From contig NZ_RQHS01000019.1 in assembly GCF_004770895.1 (NCBI RefSeq), forward strand, positions 248,001-312,000: DNA of 64,000 nt, written 5' to 3'. The DNA is from Leptospira dzoumogneensis (GTDB lineage: Bacteria; Spirochaetota; Leptospiria; Leptospirales; Leptospiraceae). Below, one piece after another: positions 55,950 to 64,000 of this stretch (within the stretch, counting starts at the first letter, position 1; each line of letters starts with the position of its first letter). A model generated the notes under the pieces. That model saw only the letters and a program-made list of their open reading frames with translations, was not told the DNA's origin and ran no database searches. The position numbers and the translations under genes were made by a program.

Positions 55950-56600
55950 TTAAAGATTTAGAGATTTCATCACGTCTTTCATCTCATCTCTGAAATCCGG
56001 CAGTGTATTTCCGTAATTTTTAATTAGTTTAGCCTCTCCTTCTTCTGAAATTTCGAATAATCTATACTCTTTTTCAGTTTTAGGAGAGTTCTCTAGCTTA
56101 AAAAACTTAATAGCATGCTTGCTATAGCGGTTATAAGCGGTGAATTTATGATAATAGAAGCCTTCTTTCTTAGCATTAACGGGGTAAGGAAGGTAATACT
56201 CGGCTCCTAATACTAGAATATTCGGAGTAACCACTGCCATTCTAGTCCAAGTAGCGAGATTTAAGGGATAATTCTCTTCTAGATAAGACTTTTTATGGTT
56301 CTTTTCCCAAACGTTTAGGATCTTTTTGCGGCTTTCATCCGCTTGTTTATATCTTTCTAGACCGTTCAAACAGATTTCCATTAAAGATAGAAGCTGTAAT
56401 GACTCGGAATTAGATGATTGAAGTTCCTTTTGTACTAGTTTTTTAGCGGAGATGAAGTCCTGAGAGTATATATTCTCCCAAATTTTTTCGATATTCGCTG
56501 CAGAAGTCTTATCTTGAGCGTTTAAACTTAGATTTAAAAAGCTAAACGCTGAGAATAAGCCTAGAATAATTAGAGATCGTTTAAAGATAAAGGTCTTCAT
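55950..56600 (-). CDS. hypothetical exported helical protein
   Basis: 216 residues with a signal peptide (about 1-28, ends SLNAQ). The first half is helical and reminiscent of tetratricopeptide hairpins (IYSQDFISAKKLVQKELQSSN...LQLLSLMEICLNGLERYKQADE), without a clean repeat. The second half carries aromatic strand-like stretches (LGAEYYLPYPVNAKKEGFYY). No family recognised. It is next to the SUFU-like gene upstream (16 bases apart) and may belong to its operon. Confidence 0.55.
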   Translation of the reverse strand: MKTFIFKRSLIILGLFSAFSFLNLSLNAQDKTSAANIEKIWENIYSQDFISAKKLVQKELQSSNSESLQLLSLMEICLNGLERYKQADESRKKILNVWEKNHKKSYLEENYPLNLATWTRMAVVTPNILVLGAEYYLPYPVNAKKEGFYYHKFTAYNRYSKHAIKFFKLENSPKTEKEYRLFEISEEGEAKLIKNYGNTLPDFRDEMKDVMKSLNL

Positions 56601-56616
56601 TCCAAAAACTGTCCGA

Positions 56617-57731
<1,115 letters not shown>

Positions 57732-57735
<4 letters not shown>

Positions 57736-57986
57736 TTAATGGGAATGTCCACGATCCTGGAATTAAATTCGTCCAGACGGTGCTGGATCTTCTTCTCCAT
57801 ATCCTTTTCAAAAAGAATATCAGGAAAATAGGCGCTGGCGTTTAGAAGTCCTGTTAACTCCACCTGATTCCATCTTTGGTAAGTCCTTAAACTGTCCCAA
57901 ACCAGAATGGGAATACGCTCCCCTTCTTTTTTACATTTAACGAAGGTATCTATCGCTTTGATAGGTGTGAGTAATTTGTTCTTCAT
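57732..57986 (-). CDS. small hypothetical protein
   Basis: 84 residues, soluble, with no recognised domain. It contains a WDSLRTYQRWNQVELTGLL helix and ends KIQHRLDEFNSRIVDIPIK. The stop overlaps the ATG of the SUFU-like gene (four bases). Such tight coupling with a SUFU-like gene suggests a joint role. Normal codon usage supports it as a real gene. Confidence 0.5.
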
Positions 57987-58111
57987 AGAAGTTGAAATCC
58001 GCCCAAGGCCATTATCCCTGGTATCCGGAAGGATTCAAGCCGGTTCCAACATTAACGAGGCGAGAAAAACGAAGGCCGGGGCATCCTTTCGCCCGGCGCT
58101 TGGACCGTAGG
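57987..58111. other. intergenic stretch, only a short GC hairpin
   Basis: Upstream leader of the 84-residue minus-strand gene. The one feature I see is a GC-rich hairpin, GCCGGG (58074-58079) with CCCGGC (58092-58097). No tRNA fold or ribosome site of note. Confidence 0.4.
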
Positions 58112-58246
58112 TTAACGGTGAAGGAAGTTACGTAAAGGTTCTACAAAAACCTTTTCTCTGGTCTTTCTTTCCTTATATTGTTCGAAAAGAATCAAGAAAA
58201 GGGCTGTTGCTAAAAACATCGTTTCCATATTAATTTCGACGGACAT
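58112..58246 (-). CDS. candidate 44-residue membrane peptide
   Basis: Open frame from ATG 58246 to TAA at 58112. It encodes an acidic start (MSVEINMET), one hydrophobic helix (MFLATALFLILF) and a strongly basic tail ending FLHR. A GGGA site about ten bases upstream is weak. The pattern of short acidic start, single helix and basic tail fits a positive-inside membrane peptide. The gene would lie between the terminator-like hairpin and the SUFU operon. Confidence 0.4.
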   Translation of the reverse strand: MSVEINMETMFLATALFLILFEQYKERKTREKVFVEPLRNFLHR

Positions 58247-58257
58247 AAATAAGGAAT

Positions 58258-58282
58258 CCCACCTCGTTCGAGCGGGGTTTTT
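58258..58282. terminator. interrupted hairpin, possible terminator
   Basis: CCC and CTCG on the left pair with CGAG and GGG on the right around a two-base loop, with a two-by-two internal loop. On plus it is followed by TTTTT; on minus it lies about 60 bases after the stop of the 81-residue basic protein gene and is followed by ATTCCTTATTT. It may end that minus-strand gene. Confidence 0.35.
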
Positions 58283-58339
58283 GGAAAAAAATTTCAGTCC
58301 AAATCGGAAATCTATCCCTGGAGGCAGGGTAGAATATGT

Positions 58340-58585
58340 TCAGGATAACGCTTCTTTTGCAGCGTTCTTTAGTTGTTTGATCAGTCTTGCTCTAAGCTTG
58401 TCCGGAATTTTAGCGGAGATCTCTAAGGTCTGAACGAATATCTCGGCGGCCAAATCCACCATTTCGCTCATTTTAACGTCGTTATCTCTAGGGATACGCA
58501 CGTTTTTTGCCCCCGTAGAAGAGGATTTTGCCCGTTTAACTACCTTCTTTTTAGGCGAGGGTTTCTTTTTCTTTTTTTGGACCAT
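58340..58585 (-). CDS. small basic protein with Lys-rich N-terminus
   Basis: 81 residues. The first 24 residues are a lysine/serine-rich basic tail (KKKKKPSPKKK). The remaining 55 residues form an amphipathic helical domain (MSEMVDLAAEIFVQTLEISAKIPDKLRARLIKQLKNAAKEAL). It could be a DNA-binding or nucleoid-associated protein, comparable with the 30-residue Lys/Ala peptide nearby, but there is no known motif. No signal peptide. No strong ribosome site is visible before the ATG. Confidence 0.5.
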   Translation of the reverse strand: MVQKKKKKPSPKKKVVKRAKSSSTGAKNVRIPRDNDVKMSEMVDLAAEIFVQTLEISAKIPDKLRARLIKQLKNAAKEALS

Positions 58586-58645
58586 TGTTAATGAGTACTT
58601 CGGGTCCGTACCTTATCTTCTCCCGATTCGTATTCTACTCGGATT

Positions 58646-58966
58646 TTATTCCTTTTCTAAAAAAATTCCGAGTACTCTGTAGCTGTCTACGTGATCCATA
58701 GAGAGGCTTTTACTTCCTGGTCTGTCTGAAATAGGTCTTTCTGTGGAGATTAAAACTTCTTCTCCCCTTTGCCATTTACCTTCCGTTTCGGAGACATAGA
58801 AAAATTTGGAATATTTACGTAAGTCTAAACATTCTTCCACCGTTTCCCAATGCGCGGAAAGGGAACGGGCCGCTTCAATATGTTTGGAATCAGGCACTAA
58901 GATCCTTTCTTTCCCAAGGAAGGTCCTAACTTCTCCAGTTCGAATGTTCTCCGCAGTGATAAACAA
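58646..58966 (-). CDS. small hypothetical protein
   Basis: 106 residues from TTG 58966, which follows GGGA with an eight-base gap. Soluble and mixed alpha/beta, with ITAENIRTGEVRTFLGKERI near the start and SMDHVDSYRVLGIFLEKE at the end. No recognised family. It stands alone between the basic protein gene (60 bases on) and the acyl-CoA operon. Confidence 0.5.
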   Translation of the reverse strand: MFITAENIRTGEVRTFLGKERILVPDSKHIEAARSLSAHWETVEECLDLRKYSKFFYVSETEGKWQRGEEVLISTERPISDRPGSKSLSMDHVDSYRVLGIFLEKE

Positions 58967-59297
58967 GAATATCGTCCCTTACACAAAGATCAAATCATGG
59001 AAACGGTTCTCGCATTTTCTTTTCAGATATCCGGTTTTTTCCGGGGCTAGTCATCCTCAAGTATTAGACTGAAATTTTGACTGCCTTGTTTTCAGAACAT
59101 TTAGATCCGAAGCCGCTTTCACTTTCCGAGAAAAAATCTGACGGAATGGAATCGGAACGTACTTCAAGTTCGGAAATTTTTTTCCAAAAACAAAGTAAAA
59201 GTTTTTCTTCTTAAAACAATTCTAATCAATTTATTTTCAGATTTCTGCGAAGAATATTAGAAAAAATCTATTTAGTTTTGCAAGACGAACGATCGGT
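58967..59297. other. 331-bp intergenic region without a recognised feature
   Basis: Lies between the 106-residue gene and the end of the thiolase-like gene, both minus. AT-rich near 59150-59280, with runs of T and A. I found no tRNA-like fold, long inverted repeat or convincing promoter; it may contain the promoter of the 106-residue gene. Confidence 0.4.
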
Positions 59298-60839
59298 TTA
59301 TAAAAGTACAGCCTTCCATCTTCGGCCTTCTTTTTCTATTTTTACCCGAGTTCTGTCGTATTGCAATTCATCCCCGGACTTACGGATCGTCCCATCCTTC
59401 TCATGGATGTTTGCAAGAACGAAACGATTTTCTGCCAACTTGATCAGAGCCAAAGAATATGGAGGCTTCCAAGAGAATCCAGGATTCATGTTAACGGTTG
59501 TAGAAGACCAGACGACACCTTCTTCGCCAATATCCGCACCCGGTTTGTTTAAAGTGAGAGGAGAAAGTTCCGGAGTTCTGGATTTTCTATCGCTTGAAGG
59601 ACGTTCCGATGAGAATAACGCAATCGAATTGATACTATCTATTCCACCATTCCCTCCCAAGAGTGATATCTTAGGAGAATGTGCCGGAACGTTTCCTATA
59701 TTTGCTGCCTGAGCATATAGCCCGTATTGGACAGCGATATCTACGAGCCCTGTAGCAGCAGAGATGGACATTGCAGCTTGGTAATTGAGTATCCCGCCCA
59801 TTTGATTGATAGGTATCCGTTTTCCATTAGAAAGTTTTAATGAAGAAGTTTTGAGAGCGCTAACTACGTCTTTTTTGCTCAATTTAAAATATTGAGCGGA
59901 TTGTTGGATTACCTGCCCGGGAAAACAATCGTAGATCCAAGCGTAGTCCACTTCCTCTCTTTGGTAACCTGATTGAGCAAAAAGTTTTTCTGCAGAATTC
60001 CTAGAAGGAGAATCGAACCCACCTTTCAAAATGAAATATTCACTATGAGCCGTGTGAGAAGCTCCTACTAAATGTAAAGGTTTAAGATCTTTTTTGATCC
60101 AGCCTTTTGATTTCCATTCTTCCGCTTTTTTTTCGGATACTAAGATAGTAGCGAATCCATGATCAGTTACAATTGCGATCATTGGAGTCGGATAAGGATC
60201 GGAAATAGGACGAGACATTTGTTTTTCCGTGATCTCTTGTCCATAATAGAATGCTCTTGGATTTCCGATCGCATTGGATCTGAATTTTTGAGTGATCTCT
60301 TTCAGATCATCCAAGCTGATCCCATCTTCGAACATCATCCTTTTCATCATGAGTCCGTACATTGCGATTAGAGTAGCACCGTTATCCAATTCGAATTCAG
60401 GATGACATACTGTTTCGTTTACCATCTTTAGATCGGATATTTGACGAAATGCCGATTTAGGAATATCTGCGGCTGCAACTAACACTACCGCATCCGGATT
60501 ATCTACTAAGATGGTCCTTGCTTGTCCGATTGCTCCGGTAACGCTCGCGCCTCCCAAGTCTATCACATGAGCTTTCATCCCGGTGTATCCGAGTTCATTC
60601 GCGATACGAACCGTATGACCATAGCCTCCTTTTCCTAGAGAGGCTGCTTCTATACTTACAAAGTCGGTGATCTCGGAAGATAATGTTTCATTCTTCATTC
60701 CAAGAAAATCCAAAAGAGTACTTACGGATTTTTTATAGTGTTGAAAAACTTTTTGAGACCCGCTCCACGATTTATATTCTTCTTCCGAAAAATCTTTGGT
60801 AGTACTGTCGGCGACTCCTAATAGAACGGGAAAACTCAT
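59298..60839 (-). CDS. thiolase-like protein with OB-fold tail, catalytic residues missing
   Basis: 513 residues with a thiolase fold (about 1-425) and a C-terminal DUF35/OB-fold-like domain (about 430-513). In thiolases the nucleophile is the first Cys of CxSG; here the stretch is GGASVTGAIG, with Ser-99 at that position. The GHPxGATG His motif reads MSISAATG, and the C-terminal CxGGG reads GGNGGID, so all three usual residues are changed. The layout resembles thiolase-like protein type 1 of mycobacteria. It probably binds acyl-CoA or organises partner enzymes. It is last of the acyl-CoA operon, 18 bases after the MaoC gene. Confidence 0.75.
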   Translation of the reverse strand: MSFPVLLGVADSTTKDFSEEEYKSWSGSQKVFQHYKKSVSTLLDFLGMKNETLSSEITDFVSIEAASLGKGGYGHTVRIANELGYTGMKAHVIDLGGASVTGAIGQARTILVDNPDAVVLVAAADIPKSAFRQISDLKMVNETVCHPEFELDNGATLIAMYGLMMKRMMFEDGISLDDLKEITQKFRSNAIGNPRAFYYGQEITEKQMSRPISDPYPTPMIAIVTDHGFATILVSEKKAEEWKSKGWIKKDLKPLHLVGASHTAHSEYFILKGGFDSPSRNSAEKLFAQSGYQREEVDYAWIYDCFPGQVIQQSAQYFKLSKKDVVSALKTSSLKLSNGKRIPINQMGGILNYQAAMSISAATGLVDIAVQYGLYAQAANIGNVPAHSPKISLLGGNGGIDSINSIALFSSERPSSDRKSRTPELSPLTLNKPGADIGEEGVVWSSTTVNMNPGFSWKPPYSLALIKLAENRFVLANIHEKDGTIRKSGDELQYDRTRVKIEKEGRRWKAVLL

Positions 60840-60857
60840 GTATAACTCCTGAAAATC

Positions 60858-61289
60858 CTAAGCTTGGGCAGAAGGAGGTAGAACTTTACATTCTCCCTTG
60901 CCGATTATTTCTTTTTTTTGATTGGTCCACTCTATATTCATGGAGACTGCTTTCAGTCTTTGGATCTTCTCTTTCACAGTGACTGTGCAAGTGATCGTAT
61001 CTCCAGGATACACAGGTTTGCGGAACTTTGTTAATGTTTCTAAAGCGACTGTTCCTAACCCGGGAAGTTTCATCCCGAGTACAGGAGCTAATAAAGAAGC
61101 AGCAAGCCCGCCGTGAGCGATCCTTGTTCCGAACGCAGTGGTCTTTGCATATTCTTCGTCCACATGCAGAGGATTAAAATCTCCGCTGATCCCTGCGAAC
61201 AGATAGATATCCGTTTCGGTAATCGTTTTTGTGAAGCTGCCCTTATCCCCTATTTGTATTTCGTCGTAAGTTTTTCCTCTTTCGTACAT
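60858..61289 (-). CDS. MaoC-family (R)-specific enoyl-CoA hydratase
   Basis: 143-residue hot-dog-fold hydratase. The hydratase motif FAGISGDFNPLHVDEEYA...FGTRIAHGGLAASLL carries the catalytic Asp and His pair. Single-domain length matches PhaJ-type hydratases, which feed (R)-3-hydroxyacyl-CoA from beta-oxidation intermediates into other pathways. Sits between the acyl-CoA dehydrogenase (27 bases upstream) and the thiolase-like gene, consistent with fatty-acid use. Confidence 0.88.
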   Translation of the reverse strand: MYERGKTYDEIQIGDKGSFTKTITETDIYLFAGISGDFNPLHVDEEYAKTTAFGTRIAHGGLAASLLAPVLGMKLPGLGTVALETLTKFRKPVYPGDTITCTVTVKEKIQRLKAVSMNIEWTNQKKEIIGKGECKVLPPSAQA

Positions 61290-61316
61290 TCCGATTTCCT
61301 TATTCTTTTTTGTGGA

Positions 61317-62933
61317 TTAAGCGAGTTGTGCGCCTAAGACCCCGTTTTTCAGGAACTCTACACAATCAGCCACTTCTTTTTCCACAGAAGGAAGTTCGGA
61401 AAAAAGTCTCATCAGGTTTTTAGTTTTTTCCGCATCCAGTTCTTTTAAGAAATGTACACTTTTGAAAAATCTACAACCGGCGTAGAAGGTAAGTATTTTT
61501 AGATCTCTTAGTCTATCTTCCGATTTGTATTCCGAAGTAGAATTTGCAGTGTCCCAGAATCCCAACTGAACCGTGGTGACGAATACTGCAAGATCGGCAA
61601 ATCCGAATTCTAAAGCTTGTTTTTTCTTTCTATCAGAATGCTCTCCTGCCGCTTTGAGTAATTCTTTTGCCGCAGTTAATACTTTTTCTTCCGGAGAACC
61701 TGCTAGGATCTTTTCTGCCTTAGCTCTGATCTCTTCCGGTTGGGATTGTTGTAATACATCCATCAACTTTTCAAAACCTTTATAGGTAGAAGATATGATA
61801 CTTTTTTGAACTTCTGTAGTTCCTCCACCGATTGTACCGAGTCTTACGTCTCTGTATTGGCGGCTTACATGACATTCTCTCATATAACCCATTCCGCCAT
61901 GGATCTGAACTGCATCGCTTGCTAACTCTTCTGCGGTTTCGGTAACAAAAACTTTTAATGCGGAACTTTCGAATGGAAGGCTTGCAGTCGGATCTTGATC
62001 CTTCTTATTCGCTACGAAATAGATCAATCTTCTGGAAGCACAAAGATATGCCCAGTTACGTGCGATCTTCTCCTGTACTCCGAAGAAGGATAAGATCGGT
62101 TTTCCGAATTGGTGACGCTTCCAAGCGTAATCCAAACAAAGCTCTAATCCGAATTCCATTCCGCCCGGAACTGCAGCGACTAGAACCGTTCTTTCCCATT
62201 CTAATGTTCCTTTTCCGATACGAACAAAACCGGAATTTAGAGGTCCTAAAAGATTTTCGTCAGGCACGAACATATCTTGGAAGGAAAGTTCTGCAGTCAT
62301 GGAAGTATTATGACCTAACTTCTTAAGAACTTTACTTACATGAAAACCTTTCATATGAGATTCAACTATGAATGCGGAAACTCCCATCGGTCCTCTGGAC
62401 TTGGTGGTTCTTGCCATTACGATGAACACTTGTCCGTTCGGTCCGTTGGTGATGAATAATTTGCTTCCGTTTAGAATGAAACCTCCATCCACTTTGGTAG
62501 CGAATGTGTTCATCGCTGCAGCGTCCGAACCTGAATCAGGCTCGGTCAATGCAAGACCTGCGATCCATTCTCCTGACGCAAGTTTAGGAAGGTATTTTTT
62601 CTTTTGGGCATCCGTTCCTTGGAAAAGAATCGGAAGAGTCCCGATGATCATATGAGCTCCCCAAGAAAGTCCGAATCCTCCATCGAGGGAGCCTGCGTTA
62701 AACGCTTCTTGAGCAATACAACATTGAAGGCAAGTCCCGCCTTGGCCTCCGAATTCTTCCGGAACAGGAATGCCTAGTAGGCCCATATTTCCCATTTCCT
62801 TCCAGATACCGTCTCCCCATTCACCGTGTTCGTCTCTATCTTCTACGGAAGGTAATACTTTTTCTTTAGCAAAGTCCTTTACGGTTTCGTAAAACTCCAG
62901 ATCGGAGGATGTTAAATACGGATTTAAAAACAT
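61317..62933 (-). CDS. acyl-CoA dehydrogenase
   Basis: 538-residue flavoenzyme performing the first oxidation in fatty acyl-CoA breakdown. N-terminal helical domain, middle beta domain with GLALTEPDSGSDAAAMNTFA (FAD and substrate contacts) and LFITNGPNG, and C-terminal helical domain with QIHGGMGYMRECHVSRQYRDVRLGTIGGGTTEVQK, where the arginine-rich FAD-binding signature is visible. A C-terminal extension of about 120 residues beyond the usual ADH fold is present, as in ACAD9/VLCAD-like members. Part of the minus operon with the acyl-CoA ligase. Confidence 0.92.
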   Translation of the reverse strand: MFLNPYLTSSDLEFYETVKDFAKEKVLPSVEDRDEHGEWGDGIWKEMGNMGLLGIPVPEEFGGQGGTCLQCCIAQEAFNAGSLDGGFGLSWGAHMIIGTLPILFQGTDAQKKKYLPKLASGEWIAGLALTEPDSGSDAAAMNTFATKVDGGFILNGSKLFITNGPNGQVFIVMARTTKSRGPMGVSAFIVESHMKGFHVSKVLKKLGHNTSMTAELSFQDMFVPDENLLGPLNSGFVRIGKGTLEWERTVLVAAVPGGMEFGLELCLDYAWKRHQFGKPILSFFGVQEKIARNWAYLCASRRLIYFVANKKDQDPTASLPFESSALKVFVTETAEELASDAVQIHGGMGYMRECHVSRQYRDVRLGTIGGGTTEVQKSIISSTYKGFEKLMDVLQQSQPEEIRAKAEKILAGSPEEKVLTAAKELLKAAGEHSDRKKKQALEFGFADLAVFVTTVQLGFWDTANSTSEYKSEDRLRDLKILTFYAGCRFFKSVHFLKELDAEKTKNLMRLFSELPSVEKEVADCVEFLKNGVLGAQLA

Positions 62934-62954
62934 GTTCTTTCTCCCAATCCGATC

Positions 62955-64000
62955 CTAATTTTTAGTTAGATCGGAAACTTCTTTTTTAAAACTTTCTAAT
63001 ATTTCGTTTCTTTTTATCTTTAAGGTCCTGGTCATTTCCTTGTCCGGATCAAACGGTCTTGGAATGACATAGAACGCATTTTGAGGAATTAGCTCGAAAG
63101 CTTTGAATCCCGTCTTACGGGATATTCGATCCGAAACTTCCTTCTTAAAGATCTCTCTAATTTTAGGATGAGAATTCCAAACATTTGAATCCTCAGGTAT
63201 ATCCGGGAATTCAGCCTTCAATCTTTCGAAATCCGGAACGATCAAAACTACCAAATGTTTTGCCTCATGACCCGTTACCATCACTTGGTTCACATAAGGA
63301 GAATTTAAAAGTTGGTCCTCTATAGGGACCGGCTCCACATTCTCCCCTCCGGCAAGCACTATAGTATCTTTAGCTCTTCCTGCAAATACCAATTCTCCTC
63401 TATAATTGAAACGCATGATATCCCCGGTATCAAAGAAACCGTTCTTATCAAAGACCACATCGTTCAATTCAGGACGTTTATAATATCCCATAAGAACCTG
63501 TTTGGATTTTACCCAAAGACTTCCTTTTCCACCTTGAGAAACTAAATTGCCATGCTCATCTTTCAGAATACATTCATATCCTTGGATCGGAGTTCCTACA
63601 GTTCCAGGAGAAGGCTGCTTAGGCTTACGAATGGAAAGTACAGCGGAAGTTTCGGTCATTCCATATCCTTCCAACACGATCAATCCTATAGAAGATAAAA
63701 ATTTATCCACTACCGAAGGGAGTGCACTTCCCGCAGAAACCGAAACCCTCAACTTTCCACCTAAAGCATTATGAATAGGTTTAAATACCAAAAGTGCAAG
63801 CAACTTGAAAGGTGATAACAGAATTAGAAAGACCAATGCGGATAATTTGGAGAAGGCCCCAACGATAAAATTAGGCTTTTGGATCCTGAAATCGTAACCG
63901 AACAAAACTCCTTTTTGAAGCGCCCAAAGATTACCTATCTTCAAACAGAAATTGAATATTCCCCGCTTCAAACCGGATTCCTTGGAGACCTTATTTATAA
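62955..64000 (-). CDS. AMP-dependent acyl-CoA synthetase, N-terminus cut by window edge
   Basis: The frame is open to the right edge, so only about 348 residues of the C-terminal part are seen. Adenylating-enzyme motifs are EGYGMTETSAV, the RAKDTIVLAGGENVEPVPIE hinge and lid, and DTGDIMRFN. The lysine of the acylation step should lie near TRTLKIKRNEIL. This is the long-chain fatty acid CoA ligase type (FadD-like). It probably starts the fatty-acyl operon by activating the substrate later oxidised by the dehydrogenase. The ATP loop is beyond the window. Confidence 0.9.
   Translation of the reverse strand, partial: INKVSKESGLKRGIFNFCLKIGNLWALQKGVLFGYDFRIQKPNFIVGAFSKLSALVFLILLSPFKLLALLVFKPIHNALGGKLRVSVSAGSALPSVVDKFLSSIGLIVLEGYGMTETSAVLSIRKPKQPSPGTVGTPIQGYECILKDEHGNLVSQGGKGSLWVKSKQVLMGYYKRPELNDVVFDKNGFFDTGDIMRFNYRGELVFAGRAKDTIVLAGGENVEPVPIEDQLLNSPYVNQVMVTGHEAKHLVVLIVPDFERLKAEFPDIPEDSNVWNSHPKIREIFKKEVSDRISRKTGFKAFELIPQNAFYVIPRPFDPDKEMTRTLKIKRNEILESFKKEVSDLTKN

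Noticed and set aside
58074..58097. GC-rich hairpin as a riboswitch or small RNA
   Set aside because: Only a six-base stem, with no T-run or conserved motif.
57907..58110. Plus-strand frame of 67 codons across the start of the 84-residue gene
   Set aside because: No ribosome site or domain; overlaps a real minus-strand gene start and its leader.

Overview
The window looks like a stretch of chromosome from a spirochaete of the family Leptospiraceae, most likely Leptospira. This is an inference. It rests on moderately low GC, many large sensor, receiver and SpoIIE-type phosphatase proteins, abundant lineage-specific lipoproteins and secreted proteins with spirochaete-style signal peptides, a homodimeric eukaryote-like NADP isocitrate dehydrogenase, and a MurA carrying the Asp-for-Cys change that goes with fosfomycin tolerance. 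I saw no tRNA, rRNA, CRISPR array, transposase or phage gene, and base and codon use look even throughout.

Layout. 1-2.6 kb: a SNF2/RapA-like helicase (cut by the left edge) behind queE, both on minus. 2.8-6.8 kb: a hybrid histidine kinase and an FGE-fold secreted protein on plus. 6.8-12.6 kb: an SDR enzyme, a DUF2889-like protein, an M23 peptidase, an AEC transporter, an ankyrin protein, a LOG-family protein and an orphan CDF-like domain. 12.7-19.9 kb: a predicted beta-barrel protein, a DUF6580-type membrane protein, MazG with an extra C-terminal domain, a two-receiver protein, isocitrate dehydrogenase and a VOC protein. 19.9-24.5 kb: an ECF sigma factor with a small membrane partner, hypothetical genes and Lnt. 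24.6-28.5 kb: a four-gene overlapping operon of murA, a ferredoxin, a SpoIID protein and an HExxH protein, preceded by a ten-codon leader ORF.

28.5-41.1 kb is the most distinctive region: a compact minus-strand run of eleven genes. Its core is an alpha-2-macroglobulin cluster of the enterobacterial yfa / Pseudomonas mag type: DUF1175, macroglobulin, two DUF2135 genes, a transpeptidase and DUF2138. The macroglobulin keeps a CxEQ thioester motif and the transpeptidase keeps all three penicillin-binding motifs. The locus therefore mixes features of the two known bacterial macroglobulin operon types and may form an envelope defence or repair complex.

41.2-55.5 kb: lipoprotein genes, purF, rnd, a CoA-type Nudix hydrolase, a second ECF sigma operon, a PhoBR-like two-component pair preceded by three 11-bp TGTAA repeats, argJ behind a palindrome, and an overlapping pair of a phosphatase-dead SpoIIE-like protein and an intact SpoIIE-type phosphatase. 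55.6-59.3 kb: small genes, including a 30-residue Lys/Ala protein, a predicted 44-residue membrane protein and a suppressor-of-fused-like protein. 59.3-64 kb: a fatty-acyl operon of acyl-CoA ligase (cut by the right edge), acyl-CoA dehydrogenase, MaoC hydratase and a thiolase-like protein without the usual catalytic residues.
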